52,616 bases of DNA from Amycolatopsis circi (GCF_003385235.1 NZ_PQIA01000055.1:1-52616), one strand, 5' to 3'; numbered from the stretch's first letter, positions 42,148 through 50,197 are shown. Notes: generated by a model from the letters alone, not told the origin. A program made the numbers and translations.

Positions 42148-42176
42148 TTGGCATCCAAAAGTGTATCCACTATGGT
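42148..42176 (+). promoter_or_regulatory. Promoter of the Rieske/ring-cleavage operon with GntR-like palindrome
   Basis: TTGGCA (42148-42153), a 17-base spacer and TATGGT (42171-42176) form a good vegetative promoter 28 bases before the first start codon. Inside the spacer, AGTG-tatc-CACT (42160-42171) is a palindrome containing TGTATCCA, one base off the TGTATACA-like sites of many FCD-type GntR regulators. The operon's own GntR gene (50194) is the natural candidate to bind here. Confidence 0.55.
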
Positions 42177-42203
42177 GGGCACCAACCGGCGAAGGGAATC
42201 CGC

Positions 42204-42713
42204 ATGAGTGGCCCTACCTCCGATCTCCACGCGGAGATCCGTGACTGGATGCACGCCGAGGCCGAGCTTCTCGACGACGGCTTCGAGCGCAAGTGGCTGG
42301 AGACGATGGTCAGCAAGGACATCGTGTACCAAGTTCCGTTGCGGCAGACGGTCGAACGCGCTCGCGGGGCGGGCTGGGTCGACGGGACCTACCACCTCGA
42401 CGAGCGCTACGGGTCGCTCGAAACCCGGGTCGCGCGCAACGAGACGCAGTACGCCTGGGCCGAGGACCCGCCGTCGCGGATCCGGCACTTCGTCACCAAT
42501 CTGCGGGTCCGCGAGGACGCGGACGGGCTGGTCCGGGCGCGGACGAACCTGCTGGTCTACCGCACCAGGCAGGACGGGGTCGTTCCGCAGATGCTGTCCG
42601 GCGAGCGCTGGGACACGCTGCGCCGCGAGGACGGCGTCCTGCGGCTGCTCGAGCGGCGGGTGCTGCTCGACCTGACCGCCATCGGCACGCACAACCTGTC
42701 CATCTTCTTCTGA
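42204..42713 (+). CDS. Rieske ring-hydroxylating dioxygenase, beta subunit
   Basis: The 169-residue protein has the NTF2-like fold of oxygenase beta subunits: an N-terminal helix (HAEIRDWMHAEAELLDDGFER), EDPPSRIRHFVTNLRV in the middle and VRARTNLLVYRTRQDG near the end. It has a structural role in the alpha3beta3 oxygenase. AAGGGAA lies before the ATG. It precedes the alpha subunit by 26 bases; beta before alpha is the less usual order. Confidence 0.9.
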   Translation: MSGPTSDLHAEIRDWMHAEAELLDDGFERKWLETMVSKDIVYQVPLRQTVERARGAGWVDGTYHLDERYGSLETRVARNETQYAWAEDPPSRIRHFVTNLRVREDADGLVRARTNLLVYRTRQDGVVPQMLSGERWDTLRREDGVLRLLERRVLLDLTAIGTHNLSIFF

Positions 42714-42739
42714 CCCGGCCCCACGGAAGGCATTCTGCG

Positions 42740-44125
42740 ATGACCCAGACGACCCCTCCCGCCACGGCGGCGGACCGCATCCTGGCCGAGCTCGCCGAAG
42801 GGCTTCCGGCGGGCGAGATCCCGGCGACGCTGTACGGCAACGCCGAGCTCTACCAACGCGAGAAGCGCAACATTTTCGCCCGCTGCTGGGTGTATCTCGC
42901 GCACGAGTCCGAGATCGCCGCGAAGGGGGACTACGTCCTGCGCAAGATCGGCGAGGACTACTTCGTCGTCGTGCGCGACGAGGACGGCGGCATCAACGTG
43001 CTGTTCGACGCGTGCCGGCATCGGGGCGTGCAGATCTGCCGCGCGGACGCGGGCAACACGTCGCATTTCCGCTGCCCGTATCACGGCTGGACGTATGACA
43101 CCAAAGGCAATCTCGTCGGCGCGCCGTTGTGGAAGAACGCTTTCGGCGGAATGGACAAGTCCAAGAACGGCCTCGTCGGGGCGGCGAAGGTGGAGAGCTA
43201 CCACGGTCTCGTCTTCGCGACGCTCGACGCTTCGGCTCCTCCGCTCAAGGAGTACCTCGGCGGCATGGCCTGGTATCTCGACTTGGTCTTCGGGCTCAAC
43301 GAGCACGGCGTCGAGGTGCTGGGCGCGCCGCAGCGGTTCGTCATCGACGCGAACTGGAAGTCCGGCGCGGACAACTTCTCCGGCGACGATTACCACCTGG
43401 GCACGCTGCACAAGTCCGTCTGGGAGATCGGGGCGTTCCCGGTTCCGTTCGCCGCCAACATGATGGGCTACCACATCCAGGCCTCGCCCGGGCATTCGCT
43501 GTCTTTCTCGATGGCTCCCGACGAGGACGAGCCCGGCCCGCGCTTCTTCGGTTTTCCCGAACGGCTCGCGAATTCCTTCACCAGCGACCGGATCAGCGAC
43601 CACCAGCTCGACGTCGCCCGGCGTTCGCGGGTGTTCGTCGGCAACGTCTTCCCGAACTTCTCCATCCTCGCGCTCCCGATGACCGAGGACGGATCGCACT
43701 ACCCGCCGACCGCGGTGCTCACCGTCCGGACGTGGCAGCCGATCAGTGAATCGAAATTCGAGATCTGGAACTGGTTCCTGGGCTACAAGAACATGACCGC
43801 CGAGGAAAAGGACCGATCCTACCGCGCCGGGCTCGGCACGTTCTCGATGGGCGGCGCGTTCGAAATGGACGACACCGAACCGTGGATCACCGTCGCGCGC
43901 ACCGGCCGCTCGACCGCCGCGGAAGTGCTCGGCATGAAGCTGAATTACCAGATGGGCATGCCCGGGGTCGGCATCGCGCATCCGGTGAGCGAATGGCCGG
44001 GCCCGGGCACCGTGTACTGGACGCGGTACGAGGAAGGCGTGCAGCGCAACCTGTTCCGCTTCTACCACGACATGATGACCGCTGAGGCGGGGTCGTGGCC
44101 CGCGCTGAAGTTCGAGGACGAATGA
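42740..44125 (+). CDS. Rieske ring-hydroxylating dioxygenase, alpha subunit
   Basis: The 461-residue catalytic subunit has the Rieske [2Fe-2S] ligands Cys92-x-His94 and Cys112-x2-His115 (CRHRG, CPYHGW) and the mononuclear iron His219 and His224 in DDYHLGTLH, with the bridging Asp at 216 or 217. It adds both atoms of oxygen to an aromatic ring, giving a cis-dihydrodiol, with electrons from the ferredoxin and reductase encoded downstream. It resembles the benzoate/salicylate/naphthalene group in layout, but a specific substrate cannot be read from sequence. Its stop overlaps the next start (ATGA). Confidence 0.93.
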   Translation: MTQTTPPATAADRILAELAEGLPAGEIPATLYGNAELYQREKRNIFARCWVYLAHESEIAAKGDYVLRKIGEDYFVVVRDEDGGINVLFDACRHRGVQICRADAGNTSHFRCPYHGWTYDTKGNLVGAPLWKNAFGGMDKSKNGLVGAAKVESYHGLVFATLDASAPPLKEYLGGMAWYLDLVFGLNEHGVEVLGAPQRFVIDANWKSGADNFSGDDYHLGTLHKSVWEIGAFPVPFAANMMGYHIQASPGHSLSFSMAPDEDEPGPRFFGFPERLANSFTSDRISDHQLDVARRSRVFVGNVFPNFSILALPMTEDGSHYPPTAVLTVRTWQPISESKFEIWNWFLGYKNMTAEEKDRSYRAGLGTFSMGGAFEMDDTEPWITVARTGRSTAAEVLGMKLNYQMGMPGVGIAHPVSEWPGPGTVYWTRYEEGVQRNLFRFYHDMMTAEAGSWPALKFEDE

Positions 44126-44739
44126 CCGTGCACGCCTACGACGCGGCGCTCTTCGGCGGAGCGGTCGGGCTCGGTTCGCGCCCGGCGGTCGTGGTCGTCG
44201 ACCTCGTCGCCGGGTTCACCGACCCGGCCTACCCTCCCGGCGCGGACCTCGACGAGGTCGTCGCCGCGACGCGGTCGTTGCTCGATCGGGCGCGCGCGAG
44301 GCGGCTGCCGGTCGTCTTCACGACGATCGCGTTCGCCGAGGACGGCGCGGAAGGACGGGTGTGGCGGCGGAAGATGCCCGCGCTCGACTGCCTGGCGGAG
44401 GGCTCGGCGGCGGTAGCGGTCGACGAACGGCTTGCGCGGCGGCCGGACGAGCCGCTGGTCGTCAAGCGCACCGCATCGGCGTTCGGCGGCACCGGATTGC
44501 CGGCGCTGTTGGTGTCGCTCGGCGCGGACAGCCTGATCGTCGCGGGTGCGACGACGTCCGGCTGCGTCCGGGCAACGGTCGTTGACGCTTGCATGGCTGG
44601 TTACCGCACGGTCGTTCCTCGCGAGTGCGTCGGCGACCGGCATGCCGGGGCACACGAAGCGAATCTCTTTGACCTGCAAGCGAAATACGCCGATGTCGTC
44701 TCGCTCGCGGACCTCTTCGACCGGTTGGAGGCGGCCTGA
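44122..44739 (+). CDS. Isochorismatase-family amidohydrolase (maleamate amidase-like)
   Basis: The 205-residue protein has the catalytic triad Asp27 (VVVVDLVAGF), Lys115 (VVKRTASAFGGT) and Cys148 (TTSGCVRATVVDA). The segment around the cysteine matches N-carbamoylsarcosine amidases and the maleamate amidohydrolase NicF of nicotinate degradation. In this operon, beside NicX-like and maleate isomerase genes, hydrolysis of maleamate to maleate and ammonia is the most economical role. It is coupled to the alpha subunit by ATGA and to the reductase by a one-base TGATG overlap. Confidence 0.85.
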   Translation: MTVHAYDAALFGGAVGLGSRPAVVVVDLVAGFTDPAYPPGADLDEVVAATRSLLDRARARRLPVVFTTIAFAEDGAEGRVWRRKMPALDCLAEGSAAVAVDERLARRPDEPLVVKRTASAFGGTGLPALLVSLGADSLIVAGATTSGCVRATVVDACMAGYRTVVPRECVGDRHAGAHEANLFDLQAKYADVVSLADLFDRLEAA

Positions 44740-45929
44740 TGCAGGCAGGAACCTATCCGGGCATTGAGCCTCGGCTGGTCGTCGGGGCTTCAGCGACGCG
44801 ACGGCTGAGCGCGGCCGAGGAGCGGGACGCGTACACCCCGGTCGACTCTGCGAAGGTGCTGGCCGAGCTGGAGCGTTCCGGGCTCCGCGGCCGTGGCGGG
44901 GCCGGGTTCCCGGCGGCGGTGAAATGGCGGGCGGTCGCCGCGGCCGATCGGTGCGTCGTCGTGGCCAACGGGGAAGAGGGCGAACCGGCGTCGTTCAAGG
45001 ACCGCTGGCTGCTCACCCATCGCCCGCACGCGGTACTCGACGGCCTGCTCGTCGCCGCGGACGTGGTCGGCGCGCACCGGGCGATCATCTACCTGTCGCA
45101 TCCCGAAACCGTCGAAGCCGTCCACGGCGCGCTCGCGGAGCTACCAGCCAGCTTAGCCGCGCGGGTGGAGATCTTCGTGGTCGAACACCGATACGTGGCG
45201 GGGGAGGAAAGCGCGGTCGTCCGGGCCATCAACGGCGGACCGGCGTTGCCGACGGCCAAACCGCCGCGGGTCTTCGAAGCGGGCGTCGACGGACTGTCCA
45301 CTTTGGTCAGCAACGTCGAAACGCTCGTCCACGCCGCCTGGATCGCACGCCACGGCGCCGACGCATTCCGCCAGTACGGCACCGAATCGTCACCCGGCAC
45401 CGCACTGATCACGTTGACCGGTGCGGACGGAAACGCTGGGGTGTACGAGGTTCCGTTCGGGCCGACACTGCGCGAGCTGTTCCGCGAATGCGCCGGTACC
45501 GACCCAGCGGATGCGCCCGGACTGCTGATGGGCGGATGGTTCGCCGGTGTGGCGCGCCCCGGCGACGTGCTCGACGCGCAGTGGTGTTTCGACGCGATGG
45601 CCGAGGCGAAGTCCGCCGTCGGATGCGGCTCGGTCACCGTGCTGGGCGCGGGCGAACGGGTCGGCGCGGTCGCGGCACGCCTGGCCCGTTGGTACGCGCA
45701 GGAGTCCTCGCAGCAGTGCGGGGTGTGCCGCAAGGGCACCGACGCGATCGCGGCGGCGCTGTCCCGGATCGACAACGAAGCACCGGAAGCAGCCGACCTC
45801 GGCAACTTGCGGCGGTGGGGGACCAGCCTGCGCGGCAAGGGAGCGTGCGCATTCCTGGACGGGGCCGCCAACCTCGCCCGGACCAGTCTCCCGCTGCTCG
45901 AAATCCCTGTCTCCCCGTCTATTTCCTGA
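44739..45929 (+). CDS. NuoF-like NADH-dependent flavin/iron-sulfur reductase
   Basis: The 396-residue protein resembles the 51-kDa subunit of complex I: GLRGRGGAGFPAAVKW (NADH/FMN site), NGEEGEPASFKD, GEESAVVRAINGG, an SLBB-like domain, and a C-terminal iron-sulfur region. That region has QCGVCRKGT and a later GACAFLDG, giving three cysteines where NuoF has four (C-G-x-C-x2-C plus one), so the cluster must be bound differently or be altered. Lying between oxygenase genes and a ferredoxin gene, it is probably the NADH reductase that feeds the ferredoxin and Rieske oxygenase, in place of the usual FNR-type reductase. Confidence 0.82.
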   Translation: MQAGTYPGIEPRLVVGASATRRLSAAEERDAYTPVDSAKVLAELERSGLRGRGGAGFPAAVKWRAVAAADRCVVVANGEEGEPASFKDRWLLTHRPHAVLDGLLVAADVVGAHRAIIYLSHPETVEAVHGALAELPASLAARVEIFVVEHRYVAGEESAVVRAINGGPALPTAKPPRVFEAGVDGLSTLVSNVETLVHAAWIARHGADAFRQYGTESSPGTALITLTGADGNAGVYEVPFGPTLRELFRECAGTDPADAPGLLMGGWFAGVARPGDVLDAQWCFDAMAEAKSAVGCGSVTVLGAGERVGAVAARLARWYAQESSQQCGVCRKGTDAIAAALSRIDNEAPEAADLGNLRRWGTSLRGKGACAFLDGAANLARTSLPLLEIPVSPSIS

Positions 45930-45941
45930 AGGGCTCACCTG

Positions 45942-46136
45942 ATGAAAGCGTTCCTCGATTCGACAAAGTGCTCGGGCTACGGCGCGTGCGCCGACGCCTG
46001 CCCGTCCGTGTTCGAGGTCGACGAGTTCGGCTTCGGCGCGGTCATCGGCGACGGCACGGTGCCCGCCGGGGACGAGGACCAGGCCCGCGCGGCCGCCACG
46101 GCCTGCCCCGAGGCCGCGATCCGGGTCGAGGACTGA
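45942..46136 (+). CDS. Small ferredoxin
   Basis: A 64-residue ferredoxin of the type found beside actinobacterial P450s and oxygenases. Cysteines are at 10, 16, 20 and 55 (KCSGYGACADACPSVFEV and TACPEAA). In the common [3Fe-4S] members the residue equivalent to Cys20 is Ala or another non-cysteine; its presence here leaves open a [4Fe-4S] or a 3Fe/4Fe-interconvertible cluster. It should carry electrons from the NuoF-like reductase to the Rieske centre. Confidence 0.9.
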   Translation: MKAFLDSTKCSGYGACADACPSVFEVDEFGFGAVIGDGTVPAGDEDQARAAATACPEAAIRVED

Positions 46137-46138
46137 GC

Positions 46139-46930
46139 ATGGACCTCGGACTGGCCGGCAAGACCGCCCTCGTCACCGCCGCGAGCAAAGGCATCGGCTA
46201 CGCCGTCGCCGAGCGGTTCGTCGCCGAAGGCTCCCGCGTCGCGATCAGCTCGCGCCCGGGCCCGACGCTCAAGGCAGCGGCCGAACGGCTCCGGGCGCAG
46301 GCACCGGATCGCGTTCACGAACTGCCCGCCGACCTCACCGAGGACGGCGCGGGCACCGCACTGGTCGCGGAAGCGATCGAAACGCTCGGGTCGCTGGACA
46401 TCCTCGTCAGCAACACGCCGGGACCGCGGATCAGCCCGGTGCTCGATCTGTCCGATGAGGACTGGGAAACCGGGTACCGCACGTTGCTGCGCCCGGCCGT
46501 GCAGCTTTCCCGCGCCGCAGCGCGGCACATGGCCGAGCGCGGCGACGGCAGCATCGTCTTCCTCACCTCGACCTGGGTTCGCCAGCCCTCCGCCGGTGGT
46601 GGCTTGAGCGCGGCGTTCCGGTCGGCGATCTCGTCGCTGAGCAAACAATGCGCGGTGGAACTGGCCGCCGACGGCGTGCGCGTCAACCAGGTGCTCCCCG
46701 GCGCGACGGCCACCGACCGGATGCGGGACATCGCCACCGCGAAGGCCGCCCGCAACGGCACGACGGTCGAGCAGGAAATCGCCGAGGTCGTCTCCGCCAT
46801 CCCCATCGGACGCTGGGCCGAGCCGGAGGAAATCGCCGACGCGGTGGCGTTCCTCGCTTCGCCCCGCTCGGCGTTCACCACCGGGCACGCGCTGTCGCTG
46901 GACGGCGGCGCGGTCCGCGCAACGCTCTGA
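46139..46930 (+). CDS. Short-chain dehydrogenase-like protein lacking the Tyr-Lys pair
   Basis: The 263-residue SDR-fold protein has the cofactor motif VTAASKGIGYAVAERF, the strand LDILVSNTPGP and the C-terminal ALSLDGGAVRATL. The expected Y-x3-K is replaced: aligning LSKQCAVELA with the usual LTKSLAxELA puts Ser and Arg at the catalytic Tyr and Lys positions (GLSAAFRSAISSLSK). The preceding Ser (FLTSTW) is kept. Such variants are known among SDRs and may isomerise, dehydrate or use other residues. ATG at 46139, 2 bases after the ferredoxin stop. Confidence 0.82.
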   Translation: MDLGLAGKTALVTAASKGIGYAVAERFVAEGSRVAISSRPGPTLKAAAERLRAQAPDRVHELPADLTEDGAGTALVAEAIETLGSLDILVSNTPGPRISPVLDLSDEDWETGYRTLLRPAVQLSRAAARHMAERGDGSIVFLTSTWVRQPSAGGGLSAAFRSAISSLSKQCAVELAADGVRVNQVLPGATATDRMRDIATAKAARNGTTVEQEIAEVVSAIPIGRWAEPEEIADAVAFLASPRSAFTTGHALSLDGGAVRATL

Positions 46931-46955
46931 AACCACGAGTAGACAAGGAAAACAC

Positions 46956-47966
46956 ATGCCGAAGAGCCTTCGTCAGCTGTTCGTCGAACAGTTCCGGCGG
47001 TGTCGGCTGACCGCCGACGAGACCGTCGCGGTGATCAGCGAGCACGGCAAGAAGCAGGAGTACGTCGATGCCGCGGTCGGCGCGGCGCAGGACCTCGGCG
47101 CGGGCGCTCTCGTGCTGACCGCGTCGAGCCTGTCCGAGCCCACCCTGCCGCCGTACAAGGGCGACGGGCGGGAAGTCCCGGCGCTGCTGGCGGCGGCGGG
47201 GGAGGCGGATTTCGTCGTGGACGTGACCGTCGGCGGGCTGATCCATTCGAGCGTCCGGACCCGGATCACCGGCAACGGCAAGCGGATGCTGTTCGTCGCC
47301 GAACCGGCCGCGGTGCTCGAGCGGCTGATGGGCGACGAAGACTTGCGGGCGCGAGTGGAAGCGGGCGGGCGCAAGCTGAAGGCCGGCCAGCAGTTGCGCG
47401 TGACCAGCAAAGCGGGCACGGACCTGATCGCGGACATCAGCGGCGACGACCTGCCGGTGACGCACCAGTGGGGCTACGTGGACGAACCCGGCCGGTGGGA
47501 CCACTGGCCGAGCGGGTTCGTCGCGTGCTTCCCGCGCGACCGCAGCGCGCAGGGCACTATCGTGCTGCAGCCCGGCGACGCGTTGATCCCCTGGCAGCGG
47601 TATGTGCGCGACGAGGTCGCTTTCACGATCGAGAACGGCTTCATCACCGGCATTGACGGCAGGCTCGACGCCCAGGTCCTGCGCGACTATTTCGAGGCGT
47701 GGCAGGACCCGGAGGTCTACGCGGTGTCGCACATGGGATGGGGCCTGCACCCGATCGCGAACTGGTCGGCGTTCGAGGTCTACGAACCGCGTTCGCTCTA
47801 CGGCCAGGAACTGCGGTCGACGCCGGGCAACTTCATGTGGTCGACCGGCCCGAACCGGTTCGCCGGCCGGGAAACCCCGGCGCACCTGGACATCCCGATG
47901 CGCGGGTGCACGGTCGAGATCGACGGCGAAGCGATGACCGTCGACGGCGTCCTGGCGGAATCGTGA
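46956..47966 (+). CDS. 2,5-dihydroxypyridine 5,6-dioxygenase-like ring-cleavage enzyme (NicX family)
   Basis: The 336-residue protein fits the NicX family in length and sequence, with an N-terminal leucine-aminopeptidase-like fold and the iron-binding C-terminal part. His265 (GWGLHPIANW), His310 and Asp312 (AHLDIPMRG) stand in the H, H-x-D arrangement of the NicX iron ligands; GNFMWSTGPNRFAG precedes them. NicX opens 2,5-dihydroxypyridine to N-formylmaleamate. AAGGAAA lies before the ATG. A relic of a second copy lies at 22599-22715. The exact dihydroxy or trihydroxypyridine substrate here is an inference. Confidence 0.88.
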   Translation: MPKSLRQLFVEQFRRCRLTADETVAVISEHGKKQEYVDAAVGAAQDLGAGALVLTASSLSEPTLPPYKGDGREVPALLAAAGEADFVVDVTVGGLIHSSVRTRITGNGKRMLFVAEPAAVLERLMGDEDLRARVEAGGRKLKAGQQLRVTSKAGTDLIADISGDDLPVTHQWGYVDEPGRWDHWPSGFVACFPRDRSAQGTIVLQPGDALIPWQRYVRDEVAFTIENGFITGIDGRLDAQVLRDYFEAWQDPEVYAVSHMGWGLHPIANWSAFEVYEPRSLYGQELRSTPGNFMWSTGPNRFAGRETPAHLDIPMRGCTVEIDGEAMTVDGVLAES

Positions 47967-49066
47967 GCGCCGTGGACCGGGCCGGGCTGGAAGCCGCGAT
48001 CCTGCGGCTGGCCCGCGACCGGACGCTGCTGGCGGCGTTCCAGGCCGATCCGGAAGGCGTCGCGGAGTCGATGGGGCTCGACGCGGGCTGGGCCCGCAGC
48101 ATCGCCGAGGGCGACCGGGACCGGCTGCGCTCGGCGGGCGTCAACGACGGGATCACGATCCTGGTCAGCCGGTGGTTCAAGGCCGACCTGGGCGACTCGG
48201 CCAGCTCGGGCGCGTTCACCCTGAGCGACGCGCCGCTGCCCGCCCCGGACGTGCCCGCCGGGCTGGTGTTCGCGGGCGGCTGCTCGCACGTGCCGGACCT
48301 GCTGGCGCGGCCGGAGATCGACCCGGCGGACGGCGTCGACCGGCTGTCGGACAGCTACGCCCGGCTCGGGAAGGCGCTCGCGGCGGCCGAACCGGATCTG
48401 CTGCTGACCACCGCGGACTGCCATTTCCAGAGCTTCGAAACCGGGGCGTTCGTTGTCGGGACCGCCGCGACGCACACCGGGTCGATGGAGTTCTTCGGCC
48501 GCCCGGACCTGGACATCACGCTGACCGGCGAGCCGGAGTTCGCCCAGCGGGTCGTCGCCGCGGTGCGCGAGGCGGGGCTGGAGGTCGAGCCCGCACCCGA
48601 GGTGCAGCTCGACCACGGCCTGATCGTCCCGCTGCGCCAGGTGCTTCCCCGGCCGGACCTGCCGGTCGTGCCGATCATCACGCAACCGGCGCGGACGTTC
48701 TCCCCGTGGGGCGCGCGTGCGTTCGGCCGGGTCCTGCGCGACGTCGTGGCCGGCAGCGGCAAGCGCGTCGCGTTCCTCGCCACCGGCGGTCTTTCGCACT
48801 GGCTGGACCCCGGCCACTTCGGGCACGTGGACGTCGAGTTCGACACGCACATCCTCCGCGCGCTGCAGGAGGGACGCGGTCTCGAACTGGCGGACCTCGA
48901 ACCGTTCGCGCTGCTCAGCCACGGCCAGTACGAGTTCCTGAACTGGCTGATCATGCTCGCGCTCGCCGGTCCCGGAATCCGCGGCGAAGTGTTCGCCTAC
49001 GAACCGATGGAAGCCTCCGGCGGGGGATGGACGGTGGCCAACATGCTGCTCCCGGACCATGACTAG
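47963..49066 (+). CDS. Fused LigA-LigB class III extradiol dioxygenase
   Basis: The 367-residue protein joins a small LigA-like helical domain (about residues 1-85, with LLAAFQADPEGVAESMGLD) to a LigB catalytic domain. Candidate iron ligands and catalytic residues are His109 (GCSHVPDL), His154 (ADCHFQSF), His218 (LDHGLIVPL), His279 (GGLSHWL) and Glu324 (HGQYEFLNW), in the order seen in protocatechuate 4,5-dioxygenase. It cleaves a vicinal diol ring. GTG start overlaps the NicX-like stop. Two different ring-cleavage enzymes thus lie side by side, perhaps for two intermediates or two substrates. Confidence 0.88.
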   Translation: MSAVDRAGLEAAILRLARDRTLLAAFQADPEGVAESMGLDAGWARSIAEGDRDRLRSAGVNDGITILVSRWFKADLGDSASSGAFTLSDAPLPAPDVPAGLVFAGGCSHVPDLLARPEIDPADGVDRLSDSYARLGKALAAAEPDLLLTTADCHFQSFETGAFVVGTAATHTGSMEFFGRPDLDITLTGEPEFAQRVVAAVREAGLEVEPAPEVQLDHGLIVPLRQVLPRPDLPVVPIITQPARTFSPWGARAFGRVLRDVVAGSGKRVAFLATGGLSHWLDPGHFGHVDVEFDTHILRALQEGRGLELADLEPFALLSHGQYEFLNWLIMLALAGPGIRGEVFAYEPMEASGGGWTVANMLLPDHD

Positions 49067-49919
49067 CCTCCGGATCGGCCTCACGCAGTGGCACGCGACG
49101 CGCGACGTCGAGCGCAATCTGGACGTCGCGTGCCGCCTCGTGGCCGACTGCGCGGCGGACGGGGCGGACCTGGTGCTGCTGCCGGAGAACGGCCTGATGC
49201 TGGGGACCAACACCGAGATGCGGGCCGCGGCGATGCGGCTCGACGGACCGGAGCTGACCCGGCTCGGGGCAGCGGCGGCGGCCGAGCGGGTCTCGGTGGT
49301 GCTCGGCGGGGCGAAGCTGATCGGCATTGACGGGATCGTGCGGAACACGGCGGTCGTGTTCGGCCCGGACGGGACCGTCGCGGGCGGGTACGACAAGATC
49401 CACCTCTTCGACGCGAACGTCGGCGGCCAGTCCTTCGAGGCGTCCGGAGTCGAGCGAGCGGGCGACCAGCCCGTCCTACTGCGCGTCGGCGGCGTCAAGG
49501 TCGGTCTCACGATCTGCTACGACGTCCGGTTCCCCGAGCTGTTCCGCGCACTCGCCGCGGCCGGTGCGGAAGTGCTGCTCGTGCCCGCGGCGTTCACCGC
49601 GGTCACCGGAGCGGCGCACTGGGAGACGTTGCTGCGGGCCAGGGCGATCGAGAACGCGGCCTTCGTGGTCGCGTCGGCGACCGTCGCGGGCTCGCCGGAC
49701 GACGCGTTCCCCACCTACGGGCACGCGCTGGCGGTCGGTCCCTGGGGCGAGGTGCTCGCGGATTTGGGGACCGCACCGCTGGCCTGCCGGGTGATCGGGC
49801 TCGACCTCGCTACGGTGGCTCGAACGAGAGCGAAGCTCCCGGTGCTGCGAGGGGTCCGCCCCGGGGCCTATGCGCGGCAGCCGGTGACGATCTCCGCGAA
49901 CCAAGGAGGGGAGCCATGA
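49059..49919 (+). CDS. Nitrilase-superfamily carbon-nitrogen hydrolase
   Basis: The 286-residue protein has the Glu43 (LLPENG), Lys113 (YDKIHLFD) and Cys153 (ICYDVRFPEL) triad of the superfamily. The YDKIHLFD and YDVRFPEL forms are typical of the Nit1/Nit2 omega-amidase branch, so it should hydrolyse an amide with a free carboxylate, such as maleamate, 2-ketosuccinamate or an N-formyl compound. The ATG overlaps the end of the LigAB gene by 8 bases. No NicD-like deformylase is present in this operon, so this protein may take over that step. Confidence 0.88.
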   Translation: MTSLRIGLTQWHATRDVERNLDVACRLVADCAADGADLVLLPENGLMLGTNTEMRAAAMRLDGPELTRLGAAAAAERVSVVLGGAKLIGIDGIVRNTAVVFGPDGTVAGGYDKIHLFDANVGGQSFEASGVERAGDQPVLLRVGGVKVGLTICYDVRFPELFRALAAAGAEVLLVPAAFTAVTGAAHWETLLRARAIENAAFVVASATVAGSPDDAFPTYGHALAVGPWGEVLADLGTAPLACRVIGLDLATVARTRAKLPVLRGVRPGAYARQPVTISANQGGEP

Positions 49920-50197
49920 CCGACGAGCAGGCCGCGCGCCCGCCGGAGGACGAGACGGTGCAGCCGGTCGGGGAGCCGATCGGCATCGCCAACGAGTTCA
50001 CCGGCGTCCGGATCCAGAAGGTCCGCACACGCAACGGGGAACGGCTCGAGGTGACGACGCCGAAGCACGGCCACCGGGTCCTGCTCGACGCGATGCAGCT
50101 GGAGATCATCTCGACGCTCACCCCGGAGGCGTTCACCGAGCTGATCGCCCGCCGTCTCGGCTCGCATGTCGAGGAAGAGCGGGGGGAGGCGCGGTGA
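49916..50197 (+). CDS. Small conserved-looking protein of unknown function
   Basis: A 93-residue, acidic protein with a disordered N-terminus (DEQAARPPEDETVQPVGEP), then a compact part containing NEFTGVRIQKVRTRNGERLE, HRVLLDAMQLEIIS and TPEAFTELIARRLGSH. ATGA overlap with the nitrilase gene and GTGA overlap with the GntR gene show that it is a real, co-translated member of the operon. No known family is recognised. Its size suits an accessory or regulatory partner of one of the enzymes. Confidence 0.8.
   Translation: MTDEQAARPPEDETVQPVGEPIGIANEFTGVRIQKVRTRNGERLEVTTPKHGHRVLLDAMQLEIISTLTPEAFTELIARRLGSHVEEERGEAR

Noticed and set aside
42222..42242. Inverted repeat GATCTCC-ACGC-GGAGATC at the start of the beta subunit gene
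   Set aside because: It lies within coding sequence, fits the codon choice for Asp-Leu-His-Ala-Glu-Ile, and has no matching copy elsewhere. A role in translation is possible but unsupported.
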